Assembly: GCF_049965695.1 (NCBI RefSeq)
Contig: NZ_JBMFWB010000001.1
Location: forward strand, 82,687-146,686
Source of the DNA: Athalassotoga sp049965695
Lineage (GTDB): Bacteria; Thermotogota; Thermotogae; Mesoaciditogales; Mesoaciditogaceae
Direction of reading: 5' to 3'
DNA: 64,000 bases
Shown: piece by piece, positions 49,923-59,481 of the stretch
How positions within the stretch are numbered: the first letter of the stretch is position 1
How the letters are laid out: each line of letters starts with the position of its first letter
Made by a program: the position numbers and the translations under genes
Notes under the pieces: model-generated
Database searches by the model: none
Told to the model about the DNA's origin: nothing
Seen by the model: only the letters and a program-made list of their open reading frames with translations

Positions 49923-51134
49923 TTAAAAATCTTCTCTCACGATTGGCATGGTCATGCACCTTGGCCCGCCGCGACCTCTGGATAACTCACTTGAAGGTAT
50001 CTCTATGACTTCAACCCCTGATTTCCTTATCAGAGCATTCGTGACGTAATTTCTCGAATACGTTATCACCGTTCCCGGACATATCGCAAGCACATTCGAT
50101 CCGTCGCTCCATTGCTCTCTATCCTGGGCAATTAAATCATCACCGCCGCATTTCACGAGTTCAACGGCGTCAAGTTTAAGATAATTTTTCAACACATTTT
50201 GAATTTTCCCTTGCTCTTGATCTATCTTCAACTTTCCCTTTTCGTTTTTTATTGAAAAAATTTCAAGATCATCCGCTAATTTTGCGTGAATGACGAATTT
50301 ATCGTAATCCATCATCGTAAAAATCGTATCAAGATGCATAAACGCACGCATAGGAGGTATAACAAAGGTCAAAATGGTTTCAAAACTCTCCTTTGAAGAA
50401 AAGATCCTTCTTGCGAACAATTCAACGGCTTCAGGCTCTGTCCTTTGAGAGATCCCAACGGCGATCACTTTAGGACTTAAAACGAGTATATCTCCTCCTT
50501 CTATGAAAAAGGGATCGCTTAGACTGTAATATCTGGGAATTTCCTCATCTTTGAAGAGTGAATGATATCTGTAAACGTAATCCATAAGCAATGTTTCGCG
50601 TCTTCTTATGCCCGTGGACATTCTGTTTACGGATATACCCCTTCCCACCGTAGCAACCGGATCTCTTTGAAAGTAGAGGTTAACCATCGGCCTCATGAAA
50701 AACGGAAATTCTTTTCTTATCCGCATCGAAAGAGAAGTGTTTTGAAGATCTATCTCATTCGATCTTACGCCACAGGTTATCTTTTCAAAAAGTGCTCTGG
50801 CATCAAGTTTAAGCAAAAAATCTTTTAAATTTTGGTTGAGATCCGGGCTGTTGATGTTGTTGAAAATCAGCATATCTTTGATGAATTGTGCTTTTACATC
50901 CTCATCTTTTAGCACTTCTGATATCAGATCTTCAACGTATAAAACCTGAACTTCTTTGCTTTTCAGGACAGACGCCATCACGTCATGCTCGCTTTGAGCA
51001 ACTGGAAGATAAGGTATATCATCAAACAAAAGGTCTTCAAGTGAAGATGGGGTTAAATTTTCAAGTTCTTTTCCTGGCCTGTGAAGAAGTACTGTCTTCA
51101 GTTTTCCGATTTCACTGTAAACGTGTAGTTTCAA
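49923..51134 (-). CDS. arcA: Arginine deiminase
   Basis: 403 residues. Guanidino-modifying-enzyme fold with YFQRDPVATVG, EGGDILVLSP, HLDTIFTMMD and the catalytic Cys393 in SRGRGGPRCMTMP. It hydrolyses arginine to citrulline and ammonia. Ornithine carbamoyltransferase and carbamate kinase genes, needed for ATP gain, are not nearby. It is the last gene of an operon with ahcY and an ABC importer, 8 bases after ahcY. Ammonia release could help acid tolerance (inference). Confidence 0.95.
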   Translation of the reverse strand: MKLHVYSEIGKLKTVLLHRPGKELENLTPSSLEDLLFDDIPYLPVAQSEHDVMASVLKSKEVQVLYVEDLISEVLKDEDVKAQFIKDMLIFNNINSPDLNQNLKDFLLKLDARALFEKITCGVRSNEIDLQNTSLSMRIRKEFPFFMRPMVNLYFQRDPVATVGRGISVNRMSTGIRRRETLLMDYVYRYHSLFKDEEIPRYYSLSDPFFIEGGDILVLSPKVIAVGISQRTEPEAVELFARRIFSSKESFETILTFVIPPMRAFMHLDTIFTMMDYDKFVIHAKLADDLEIFSIKNEKGKLKIDQEQGKIQNVLKNYLKLDAVELVKCGGDDLIAQDREQWSDGSNVLAICPGTVITYSRNYVTNALIRKSGVEVIEIPSSELSRGRGGPRCMTMPIVREDF

Positions 51135-51142
51135 ATCAACAC

Positions 51143-52351
51143 CTATATGCTTTGAAGATATCTTTTTTGTTCATCCGTTAAAGTGTCTATTTTAATCCCA
51201 AGCAGATCGAGTTTCGTTTTGGCTATCTCAAGATCTATCTCTTGTGGCACTCCGTAGACCTTTTTCTCCATATTTTTGTGTTCTTTCGCTATTCTTAAAG
51301 CACTTAACAGTTGAACAGAGAAAGAGAGATCCATTATCTCTACGGGATGTCCATCACCAGCGGCAAGATTGACAAGACGACCATCGGCTATAAGATAAAG
51401 ACGCTTTCCATCAACATCGTATTCGGTTATGTTTGGGCGGACTTCACGCTTCGATTTGGATATTCGATCCAAATCCTTTACGGATACTTCAACATCAAAA
51501 TGACCCGCATTCGAAAGAATGGCACCATCTTTCATCTCTTTGAAATGTTCTTCCCTTATCACATTTGTATCACCGGTCACGGTCACAAAGATGTCCCCTA
51601 TTTTTGAAGCGTCTTTCATTTGCATGACTTCAAAACCATCCATCAAAGATTCAAGCGCCTTTACAGGATCGACTTCGGTGATTATCACCCTTGCACCGAG
51701 ACCTTTTGCCCTCATGGCCACTCCTTTGCCGCACCAGCCATATCCCGCAACGACAACATGCTTTTCCGATACGTTCATGTTTGTGTTTCTCATTATCGAA
51801 TCCCAGACAGATTGACCCGTTCCGTATCTGTTGTCAAAAAGGTACTTCGTTTGAGCATCGTTGACGGCTATCGCCGGCACCATGAGTTTTCCCGCTCTCT
51901 CGAGTGCTCTTAACCTTTTGACGCCGGTCGTTGTTTCTTCGCATACACCCCACAGGTGATCGAGTACCTCTTTTCTTTCTTCGTGAACGGTAACAGTAAG
52001 GTCGGCTCCGTCATCAACTATTATGTTGGGTTTAAAATCGAGGGTCGCTTCAAGATTTCTTTTGTACACATCGACACTTCTCGTTTTTTCGGCGTTAACG
52101 GTAAGTCCTCTGTGTCTGAGTTCAGTTACTATTTCGTCTTGAGTGCTCAAAGGATTCGATCCCGTTACGAACACATCCGCTCCGAGTTTGGCAAGAGAAA
52201 GGGCCAAATATCCAGTTTTGGCTTCAAGGTGAATTGATACCGCTACCCTTAATCCTTTGAGCGGCTCTGCCTTTTTATATCTTTCAACCAAAGAATTCAT
52301 GACGTTCATTCTCTGTGCAACCCAGTCTAATTTTGCACTTCCAAGATCCAC
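51143..52351 (-). CDS. ahcY: Adenosylhomocysteinase
   Basis: 402 residues starting at GTG with GGGGG 8 bases upstream. NAD fold VVVAGYGWCGKGVAMRAKGLGA, substrate strings SNPLSTQDE and EETTTGVKRL, and NAGHFDVEV. It lacks the ~40-residue insert of eukaryotic enzymes, as usual in Thermotogota and archaea. It splits S-adenosylhomocysteine to homocysteine and adenosine. The neighbours (ABC importer, arcA) do not belong to the methyl cycle. Confidence 0.95.
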   Translation of the reverse strand: MDLGSAKLDWVAQRMNVMNSLVERYKKAEPLKGLRVAVSIHLEAKTGYLALSLAKLGADVFVTGSNPLSTQDEIVTELRHRGLTVNAEKTRSVDVYKRNLEATLDFKPNIIVDDGADLTVTVHEERKEVLDHLWGVCEETTTGVKRLRALERAGKLMVPAIAVNDAQTKYLFDNRYGTGQSVWDSIMRNTNMNVSEKHVVVAGYGWCGKGVAMRAKGLGARVIITEVDPVKALESLMDGFEVMQMKDASKIGDIFVTVTGDTNVIREEHFKEMKDGAILSNAGHFDVEVSVKDLDRISKSKREVRPNITEYDVDGKRLYLIADGRLVNLAAGDGHPVEIMDLSFSVQLLSALRIAKEHKNMEKKVYGVPQEIDLEIAKTKLDLLGIKIDTLTDEQKRYLQSI

Positions 52352-52366
52352 TTAAAATTCCCCCTT

Positions 52367-53644
52367 TCAAACATTTTCAGATATCAAAGATATCTCTTCA
52401 TCTCTCGAATCGTAATCTATAAGTTCCGCGTACATCGAAAGATTTATGACGGTTTCAAAAAGTTCTTCCGAATTTTCATTTGGGAATTTTTCTCCCAAGA
52501 ATTCCTCGCACTCTTCCCTTGTTATTGTACCACCTTCGCTGTTCACTATCATATCGAAAATGGCCTTTATAAGTGGTATTTTTAAAATTTGATCCTTGAA
52601 AATTAACTTTCTTTCGTTTACATCGGCGTCGAGAAATTTCTTCCCTAATTTCGTGAAAATCACATCATGGCTCGGAGTTTCAACAAAACCAAGCATTTCG
52701 GCGGCCAGCGCTATCGATATGGTGGTACCGAAATCTCTCTTTATCTCATCGGCAAGATCGAAAAGATCAAGTTCACCTTTGTTGTCATCGAGTACCTCAA
52801 GCAGTCCTATTATCTCGCTGACGCTGGCATGCGGAATAGGAGCCAATTTTTCTTTCTCTTCTATTTTAGGAAGATCCGGCATTATGTTTGCCGTCAAAAC
52901 GTTGTATATGGTATCAACGGTTTTAAGGAAAAGAGAAGATTTTTGATCTCTCGGAAACGGAAGCGAATTGTGATATATTGCTTTGATACTTCCCGGGTTG
53001 GACGTAAGTATGACTATGTCATCGGCCATGTAAACGGCTTCATTTATGTTGTGTGTTACTATTATTATGTTTGAAAGACCTGCATTGCCTTTTGACCATA
53101 TATCTAAAATTTCCTCTCTGAGGTTTTCAGCGGTCAGAGCATCAAGCGCGCTGAATGGTTCATCCATGCATAGCACTTCCGGTTTAGAAACAAGTGCTCT
53201 GGCAAAGCCTACGCGCTGTTTCATTCCACCTGAAATCTCACGCGGATAAACGTCTTCAAACCCTTCAAGTCCTATCATATCTATGACATGGGCGATCAAT
53301 TTCTGTCTTTCCGCAGGATCGATATCTTCCTTTATTCCAAGTGCTATATTTTCGCTTACGGTCTTCCACGGAAAAAGCGCAAAGTTTTGAAAAACCATTG
53401 CCATCTTGTCGTTAACCGTGGTCTGCAATTTCCCTTTGTAATAAACTTCGCCGGAAGATGGCTTCAAAAGGCCCGTTATGACACGCAAAAGCGTGGATTT
53501 GCCGGCACCGGACGGCCCTAAAATGGCAACGACTTTTCCCGAATCAACACTGAGATTTATCGACTCAAGACCGACGTAATAATTTCCGCCGCTCATTTTG
53601 AATTTGACAGAAACATTTTTTAACTCAACTATAGGTGTATTCAT
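52367..53644 (-). CDS. NitT/TauT-like ABC transporter ATPase with AAA-associated C-terminal domain
   Basis: 425 residues. ABC domain in 1-~250 with Walker A GPSGAGKST, signature ISGGMKQRVGFARAL and Walker B VLCMDEPFSALDALT. A ~150-residue C-terminal winged-helix-type domain follows (AAA_assoc_C-like). Such fused ATPases pair with double-permease proteins. It starts 11 bases after the permease gene. Substrate is unknown, and no binding protein is in the operon. Confidence 0.88.
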   Translation of the reverse strand: MNTPIVELKNVSVKFKMSGGNYYVGLESINLSVDSGKVVAILGPSGAGKSTLLRVITGLLKPSSGEVYYKGKLQTTVNDKMAMVFQNFALFPWKTVSENIALGIKEDIDPAERQKLIAHVIDMIGLEGFEDVYPREISGGMKQRVGFARALVSKPEVLCMDEPFSALDALTAENLREEILDIWSKGNAGLSNIIIVTHNINEAVYMADDIVILTSNPGSIKAIYHNSLPFPRDQKSSLFLKTVDTIYNVLTANIMPDLPKIEEKEKLAPIPHASVSEIIGLLEVLDDNKGELDLFDLADEIKRDFGTTISIALAAEMLGFVETPSHDVIFTKLGKKFLDADVNERKLIFKDQILKIPLIKAIFDMIVNSEGGTITREECEEFLGEKFPNENSEELFETVINLSMYAELIDYDSRDEEISLISENV

Positions 53645-53655
53645 TCAAATCACCT

Positions 53656-55341
53656 TCATTCAAATTTGAATTTCTGTGTAGACCATCTTTGAAGCGGTCT
53701 CCACAGCAACCTGTTTATCACAACCACACTTATCGACATCATAACAACGCTTAAAGCGAGCAAATTAAGTTGGCCCGCATTCGTGAAATTATTTATCAAA
53801 CTCCCTATGCCGTTTGCCTGATACAATTTTCCTCCGACGTTCATGTATTCGGCCACTATGCTTGCATTCCATGCCCCACCGGCTGCAGTTATAGCACCTG
53901 TTACAAGATATGGAAGTACGGCCGGAATGTAAAGATCTCTCCATAACTCTCTTTTTGTGAATTCAAGTATTTTTGAGGCTTCCTTTAATTGATTTGGAAT
54001 TGCCGATGCACCTGCTATGACGTTAAAAAGAATGTACCATTGTGTTCCAAGCAACATCAAAATTATCGAACTCCAATTTAAATTTGGAAATAGCAAAACG
54101 AACCATGGATATATCATCGGTGCCGGAAAAGATGCGAGTACTTGGACAACAGGCTGCATTCTCTTTGAAAGTTTCAAATTTTTACCTATTATTATGCCAA
54201 CTGGCAAAGCCCACATTGAAAGACCTACGGATATGTAAACTCTCATGGCCGTCAGACCGTCTCCGGATAGTATCTTTAGAATTTCTCCACTTCCCACATT
54301 GCCAAGAAATGCCAGAAATTTCCAGACGGCAATCACAGCCACAAAACCCACGATGGAATAAAAGATAACATTGCCGACTTTGCTTTCTTCCTTGTCTTGA
54401 ACGAAACTCTGAGAAGGACGGGGCTTGACCATGTTAATCCTTATTGACCTGAGATTTGCAAGGTCTCTGAAAAACCTAAGCACATGGGAGTTTTTCAACA
54501 CATCTAATATGAAAGATTTTGGCTCTTCGTCGGATCCGACTTCATCCATCTTGAATTTGTCTGCCCATGCAACGATTGGTCTCCAGAAAAACATGTCTAT
54601 CGCAAGGATCATCAAAATCATCGCAATTATGGCATAAAATTCGCCTGGCACATACCCTTTGTCCATGGCAACGGCCATGTAAGATCCGACTCCGGGCAAT
54701 CTGAAATTTTGATTTCCAAGCGTAAAAGCCTCGCAAACGATGAGAAAAAACCATCCTCCCGCCATTGACATCATGCTGTTCCAAACAAGACCGGGCATAG
54801 CGTAAGAAACTTCAACATTCCAAAAAATCTTCCACTTTGAAAAGCCGTAAATTTTGGATGCCTCGATTAAGTCTCTCGGTATGGATTTAAGAGATTGATA
54901 AAAACTGAAAGTCATGTTCCATACCTGTCCTGTGAAGATCATTATTATGGAGGCAAGTTCAAGGCCGATGTTGCTGTGCGGAAAAAGCGCTATCATGGCA
55001 AGAATGACACCGGGCAGAAAGCCAAGTACCGGAATAGATTGAAAGATATCAAGCAGAGGGATTAAAACACGTTCGGCATATCTGTTACGCGCTGCAACGT
55101 AACCGTAAATTAAAGTGAAGATTAAAGAAAAGCCATAGGCTATAAAGCCTCTTGACATCGAAAGAAAGGTATAGCCAACGAGGGCAATCGGAGACATGGA
55201 GATCTTCGCTTCGTAGACTATGGTTCCCGTCCATCGATGGGCGAGCAGAGTTATGCCCCAAACTATAAGGGCTAAAATGGCAAAGACTATTGCATCGTAG
55301 ATCGAAAAGTGGAGGATCTTCTTCTCGATCGCACGAACCAT
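53656..55341 (-). CDS. Double-domain NitT/TauT-like ABC permease
   Basis: About 561 residues with two tandem permease halves (each five to six helices) and a soluble linker at ~270-310. The coupling motifs are EASKIYGFSKWKIFWNVEVSYAMPG in the first half and EASKILEFTKRELWRDLYIPAVLP in the second, the EAA loops of inner-membrane permeases. The start is ATG 55341 or GTG 55347. First gene of the permease-ATPase-ahcY-arcA operon. Confidence 0.88.
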   Translation of the reverse strand: MVRAIEKKILHFSIYDAIVFAILALIVWGITLLAHRWTGTIVYEAKISMSPIALVGYTFLSMSRGFIAYGFSLIFTLIYGYVAARNRYAERVLIPLLDIFQSIPVLGFLPGVILAMIALFPHSNIGLELASIIMIFTGQVWNMTFSFYQSLKSIPRDLIEASKIYGFSKWKIFWNVEVSYAMPGLVWNSMMSMAGGWFFLIVCEAFTLGNQNFRLPGVGSYMAVAMDKGYVPGEFYAIIAMILMILAIDMFFWRPIVAWADKFKMDEVGSDEEPKSFILDVLKNSHVLRFFRDLANLRSIRINMVKPRPSQSFVQDKEESKVGNVIFYSIVGFVAVIAVWKFLAFLGNVGSGEILKILSGDGLTAMRVYISVGLSMWALPVGIIIGKNLKLSKRMQPVVQVLASFPAPMIYPWFVLLFPNLNWSSIILMLLGTQWYILFNVIAGASAIPNQLKEASKILEFTKRELWRDLYIPAVLPYLVTGAITAAGGAWNASIVAEYMNVGGKLYQANGIGSLINNFTNAGQLNLLALSVVMMSISVVVINRLLWRPLQRWSTQKFKFE

Positions 55342-55381
55342 TTTCACTCATCTCCAACACCTCCGTTTTAACTTTAACAAA

Positions 55382-55412
55382 ATTCTACCATAAAAATTGT
55401 GAATCTTTTCAA
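55382..55412 (-). promoter_or_regulatory. Promoter of the ABC-ahcY-arcA operon
   Basis: Extended -10 TGGTAGAAT (TAGAAT at 55382-55387) with TTGAAA 19 bp upstream, at 55407-55412. CGGAGG is the ribosome binding region of the permease gene. Confidence 0.55.
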
Positions 55413-56252
55413 TCATTTCTTTTGCCATTTGCCGTAAGATACATTAACAATCTCCGTCTTTTCCTCAAGATAGGCAAGTATTGCACTTTCAAATGATCTA
55501 AAAAGATAAAAAGTACCTGAGTTAAGATGTAAATTCTTCGATTCTGCGATTTCAAAACATATCTCTTCAACGCTCTTTGGCCGTGTAAGCGTGTCAAAAG
55601 TGATTTTGACGAAATCCATAAGCGCTTCTCTTGTAGCATCAATATCCTTGGACGGATCATCTTTTGGATCGCCGTGAGATGGAACGTAAAAATCGGCATT
55701 TGTTTCCGTGATCTTTTCAAGAGAATCAAGAAAGGCTTTTGCATCCACAAGGTATGGGTATGTGTATTTTTGAATTATCTCCTGACCAAAATAAGCATCT
55801 CCGCAAAAAAGCACGCCGCCAAACTTTACGCCTGTCATACCGGGAGAATGCCCGTTGAGTTGAACGAATTGAATATCCGAAGGCCATTTTTCGTCTTGAA
55901 AAGATCGTATGGTTGAACTTTTAGCCTTGAAAAAAGAGGCTTTAAGCACGCGTGGAGGATTTGCACCGTACAGATAAAACGATTCCATGAATGGTTTTTC
56001 GATGAACAACCTTTCCAGATCATCGGCACAAATTCGTGCACCCATTGAGGAAAAGAGATGATTTCCCTGAATGTGATCGGCGTGAGAATGGGTATTCAAA
56101 ACAAAGTCTACATTGCCTATCTCTTCTGAAAGCGACTTCGCGAATTTTTCACTTGAACCTGTATCTATAAGATACCTTTTGCCATCGCACTCTATCAGAC
56201 CGACATTTGTATTTCCCCTTTTTAACCAAATGCCATTCGATATTTGTTCCAT
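55413..56252 (-). CDS. Metallo-beta-lactamase-fold hydrolase
   Basis: 279 residues. Zinc site HSHADH (His55, His57, Asp59, His60 within NTHSHADH), with further ligands in GHSPGMTG, FCGDAYFG and PSHGDP. The C-terminal ~80 residues resemble a winged helix, as in several RNA or thioester hydrolases of the fold. Substrate is unknown. ATG 56252 follows GAGG by 8 bases. Confidence 0.85.
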   Translation of the reverse strand: MEQISNGIWLKRGNTNVGLIECDGKRYLIDTGSSEKFAKSLSEEIGNVDFVLNTHSHADHIQGNHLFSSMGARICADDLERLFIEKPFMESFYLYGANPPRVLKASFFKAKSSTIRSFQDEKWPSDIQFVQLNGHSPGMTGVKFGGVLFCGDAYFGQEIIQKYTYPYLVDAKAFLDSLEKITETNADFYVPSHGDPKDDPSKDIDATREALMDFVKITFDTLTRPKSVEEICFEIAESKNLHLNSGTFYLFRSFESAILAYLEEKTEIVNVSYGKWQKK

Positions 56253-56288
56253 TACACACACCTCTTTGAATTATGCCATTTTCACCGC

Positions 56289-57176
56289 TCAGAGTTTTCC
56301 GAGTATATTTGCCCTTTCTTTGTCAAGTGCCGCTTTGATCGTCAATTTGGTATGCTTCAAAGGATGCACGAAAGAAAGTTCCGAGCAGTGAAGAAAATAT
56401 CCTTCGAGACCATACTTTTTTCTAAAAATTTCATTTTCATCTCTGTCACCGTAAAGATCGTCTCCTATGACCGGAAAGCCTATCGATGAAAGATGCCTTC
56501 TTATCTGATGCTTTCTGCCGGTAAAAATTTGCACTTCCAAAAGCGTGTATCCTGTGAAAAAATTTATTGGTTCGATGTGCGTAAAGGCGTACTTACCATC
56601 AAGCGATGCCTTTATGTCCATTCCACTTTTTACAAGCCCTTTGACAAGCGTTAAATACCGCTTTTCGATCTCGTGAGAAGAAAAAAGTTCAGATAATTTT
56701 TTCGCCATTTCGTAATTTTTCGCTATGACGATCACGCCTGACGTGTATTTGTCGAGTCTATGGACAAAGAAAAATTCTTTCATTTTTCCTAAAAGTACGT
56801 TGTAAAGAGACCTGTTTGAGATGTTGGTTCCCGGTTGGACGGAGAGACCGGAAGGTTTATTTAAAGCGAGTAAATCTCCATCTTCATAGATCACGTCCAA
56901 TTCCATTTCCAAAGGAATATGTTGCGGAGCGGTTCTTCCATATCTTTGAATTATCTCATCTGCGTTGCCTTGAAGTTTTATGATGATCCGCTGACCTATC
57001 TGAACTCTAAAGGCCCCGTCTTTTATCCTTTTGTCGTTGACCAAAACCTTACCCGATCTTATAAAACTCTGCAAGGCAGATAATCTTATGGAATCATAAT
57101 TTCTTCTCAGAAACCTATCAAGTCTTTCGTTATCTCTGTCCGCAATTATCTCTTTGAAATAAAAATCATCGTTCAC
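56289..57176 (-). CDS. RluC/RluD-family 23S rRNA pseudouridine synthase
   Basis: 295 residues. N-terminal S4 RNA-binding domain (~15-75) and a catalytic domain with NKPSGLSVQPG (107-117) and the catalytic Asp142 in HRLDKYTSG, then GRKHQIRRHLSSIGFPVIGDDLYG. The ribosomal uridine target (RluC- or RluD-like) cannot be told apart here. It starts at GTG overlapping the PAP2 stop by 4 bases. Confidence 0.9.
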   Translation of the reverse strand: MNDDFYFKEIIADRDNERLDRFLRRNYDSIRLSALQSFIRSGKVLVNDKRIKDGAFRVQIGQRIIIKLQGNADEIIQRYGRTAPQHIPLEMELDVIYEDGDLLALNKPSGLSVQPGTNISNRSLYNVLLGKMKEFFFVHRLDKYTSGVIVIAKNYEMAKKLSELFSSHEIEKRYLTLVKGLVKSGMDIKASLDGKYAFTHIEPINFFTGYTLLEVQIFTGRKHQIRRHLSSIGFPVIGDDLYGDRDENEIFRKKYGLEGYFLHCSELSFVHPLKHTKLTIKAALDKERANILGKL

Positions 57177-57802
57177 GTTTGTTTCGGTCCTTTCATGCTT
57201 TTAACTATCGCTATGGCAATTATCATACAGGCAATTCCTATCGATGCGCCACCCAAGACATCGAGAAGCCAGTGAACTCCGATGTAGAGCCTATCGTAAA
57301 GGATCGAAAGTATGAAAAGAGAAATTATAACCGAGATTGTCCATGAAACTGCCTTTGGCAATTTCGATTTCATGATGAAGTAGACTATCATACCGTAAAG
57401 CGCAAAGGCTCCGACTGAATGGCCACTCGGAAAAGAGTAAGACGTATCAGGCACAAGTTGCGAAAGCGTTGGGCGTGGAATTGCGTAGATGTACTTTAAA
57501 GCCTCAATCGATATGCCCGCAAAGACCAAAGATATGAAGAGCATCAAAGGCTCCCTCCATTTCTTGAGAAGTGCCAAAATAACGACGACGATAAGTCCTA
57601 AAACTATATCGTATATGGTATCGGCATATTTTGCAACCAATATGAAATAAGGGTTAAGAATATGGTGCCTCATACCTATGACCGCTTTTTCGACAAAAAG
57701 GTTAAGCGCATTTGCAAGACCAAACTTTTCGATCAAACCAAGCGTTATGCCGATTCCAAAGAAAATCACAAACCATGAAAAATACCACCAAAATTTCTTC
57801 AA
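57173..57802 (-). CDS. PAP2-family membrane phosphatase
   Basis: 209 residues and six membrane helices. Phosphatase motifs are KYIYAIPRP (lysine-arginine), SFPSGH and RLYIGVHWLLD. Such enzymes dephosphorylate undecaprenyl pyrophosphate or phosphatidate derivatives, and the first would fit the peptidoglycan genes in the window. TTG start with GGAG about 9 bases upstream. Divergent from hrcA. Confidence 0.88.
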   Translation of the reverse strand: MKKFWWYFSWFVIFFGIGITLGLIEKFGLANALNLFVEKAVIGMRHHILNPYFILVAKYADTIYDIVLGLIVVVILALLKKWREPLMLFISLVFAGISIEALKYIYAIPRPTLSQLVPDTSYSFPSGHSVGAFALYGMIVYFIMKSKLPKAVSWTISVIISLFILSILYDRLYIGVHWLLDVLGGASIGIACMIIAIAIVKSMKGPKQT

Positions 57803-57818
57803 CTAAAACACTCCTTTC

Positions 57819-57847
57819 TTGACAATTAACCTTAAATGTAGTACCAT
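57819..57847 (+). promoter_or_regulatory. Promoter of the hrcA operon
   Basis: -35 TTGACA (57819-57824), 17-bp spacer, -10 TACCAT (57842-57847). The start of transcription falls at the CIRCE element. Confidence 0.75.
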
Positions 57848-57851
57848 ATAT

Positions 57852-57878
57852 TTAGCACTCTATTATAGAGAGTGCTAA
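57852..57878 (+). promoter_or_regulatory. CIRCE operator
   Basis: TTAGCACTC, nine bases, GAGTGCTAA: an exact match to the CIRCE consensus, bound by the HrcA repressor. It sits at the transcript start and ends 9 bases before the hrcA ATG, so the operon is autoregulated and heat-inducible. Confidence 0.97.
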
Positions 57879-57887
57879 GGTGATTAT

Positions 57888-58922
57888 ATGGATCTGAATG
57901 AAAGACAAAAAAAGGTACTTTTTTGCGTTGTGAACGAGTACATAAAAAACAAAAAACCTGTCAGTTCGGAGCAGATAATTGAAAACACGAACATCTCTCA
58001 CAGCAGCGCAACTGTCAGAAACGATCTCAGAAAACTCGAATATCTCGATTACGTGAAGCATATTCACACGTCTTCTGGAAGAATTCCGACTGACAAAGGC
58101 TATCGTTTTTACGTTAATTCCATCTTTGAGATATCTCAGGAAATGAAGACATCAAAAGATGTCGAAATCTTTCCGAGTTATCCGCAGGGTAATTTCGATC
58201 AGGTTATAAGTCGCGTCTCAACGCTGCTTGTCAGAACGTTGCCCGTCATAGCCATCATAACAAAACCCGTTTCCGATAAAACGAAAATAAAATCCGTCAG
58301 AATTCACAGAACCTTTGAAGATTATATCACAATCGTCCTTTCAACGGAACTGGGCATGGTTAAAACGCAAACTATTCCCAAGCGTTTATCGGAGGAAGGC
58401 GCAAGGGAAATTGAAAGATTTCTCAACAGTGCGATTGTAGGCAGAACCATTGACGAATTGCGAAAAACCATCTTTGACTCGGATTTCGATCAAAATCGCT
58501 GGCACGGTACCAACGTCGAAAACACGATCGAGATAATCAAAAGTTTGATAGAAGATTCGGGTGAAGAAAAATACACGATAAGAGGCATTGAAAATCTTAT
58601 AGATGACGATGCTGTCGATCAAAAAGTCCTCAGAAGATTGTTGAGAGTTCTTGAAACGCCGGACAAATTTTATGGATTTCTCAAAGATTTCGGAGAGATC
58701 GAAGACATAAGAGTTTTTGTCGGATCCGAGCACCCACAGGCGGAGATGGAATCATTTGTTTCTTTTATCGCACCTTACAAAGTCATAAACGAACAAATTG
58801 GATACGTTATATCGATAGGCACAAAGGTCATAGATTATCAGAAGGCCATAAAACTCACGTGGTACGTTGGCAACAGGCTAACGGAACTTCTAACTTTTCT
58901 ATCGAGAATAAGCGAAAAATAA
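57888..58922 (+). CDS. hrcA: Heat-inducible transcription repressor HrcA
   Basis: 344 residues. N-terminal winged helix (KPVSSEQIIENTNISHSSATVRNDLRKLE), the HTSSGRIPTDKGYRFYV linker, then GAF-like and insert domains, ending in YVGNRLTELLTFLSRISE. It binds the CIRCE just upstream and represses hrcA-grpE-dnaJ until GroEL is titrated by unfolded protein. Followed 13 bases later by grpE. Confidence 0.96.
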   Translation: MDLNERQKKVLFCVVNEYIKNKKPVSSEQIIENTNISHSSATVRNDLRKLEYLDYVKHIHTSSGRIPTDKGYRFYVNSIFEISQEMKTSKDVEIFPSYPQGNFDQVISRVSTLLVRTLPVIAIITKPVSDKTKIKSVRIHRTFEDYITIVLSTELGMVKTQTIPKRLSEEGAREIERFLNSAIVGRTIDELRKTIFDSDFDQNRWHGTNVENTIEIIKSLIEDSGEEKYTIRGIENLIDDDAVDQKVLRRLLRVLETPDKFYGFLKDFGEIEDIRVFVGSEHPQAEMESFVSFIAPYKVINEQIGYVISIGTKVIDYQKAIKLTWYVGNRLTELLTFLSRISEK

Positions 58923-58935
58923 GAGGTGAATTGAA

Positions 58936-59481
58936 ATGGAAGAAGGAAATAACAGGAAAAACGATGTTGAAAACGGCATGAAAGAAAATGCGCAGATCGA
59001 TGAACTGAAAGCCTCGCTTGAATCTTGTGAAAAAGCAAAAAAAGAACTTGACGAATACGCAAAAAGAGCGAAGGCCTCTCTTGAAAATATGAGAAGAGAA
59101 AAAGAAGAAGAGATAAATTACGTAACGAGTTATGCCAACCAGAAACTTGTGGAAAAATTCGTGGAAATTTTAGACGATATGGAAAGAATAATGGATAATT
59201 TTGAAGATAAAAAATCCACAGAGTACGTCGCTTTGGAAATCATGCACAAAAAATTCAAAAACATGCTTGAAACTGAAGGACTGAAAAAAATAGACACATC
59301 CGGGAAATTCGATCCTTTTGAACATGATGCCGTTGAAAGGATAGAGTCTCCGGATCACGATGACTGGGATATAGTTGAAGTAACGCAAAATGGATATAAA
59401 TTCAAAAACAAAGTTATAAGACCCGCCAAGGTGAAGGTTGCTTTGCACGTTTCAAGCAGCGGTTCGAATGAAGGACGATGA
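58936..59481 (+). CDS. grpE: Nucleotide exchange factor GrpE
   Basis: 181 residues. A long N-terminal coiled coil (~15-85), then the beta domain with EHDAVERIESPDHDDW and VTQNGYKFKNKVIRPAKVKV. It releases ADP from DnaK. The stop overlaps the dnaJ start by 4 bases. dnaK itself is not in this cluster, an arrangement seen in Thermotoga. Confidence 0.95.
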   Translation: MEEGNNRKNDVENGMKENAQIDELKASLESCEKAKKELDEYAKRAKASLENMRREKEEEINYVTSYANQKLVEKFVEILDDMERIMDNFEDKKSTEYVALEIMHKKFKNMLETEGLKKIDTSGKFDPFEHDAVERIESPDHDDWDIVEVTQNGYKFKNKVIRPAKVKVALHVSSSGSNEGR

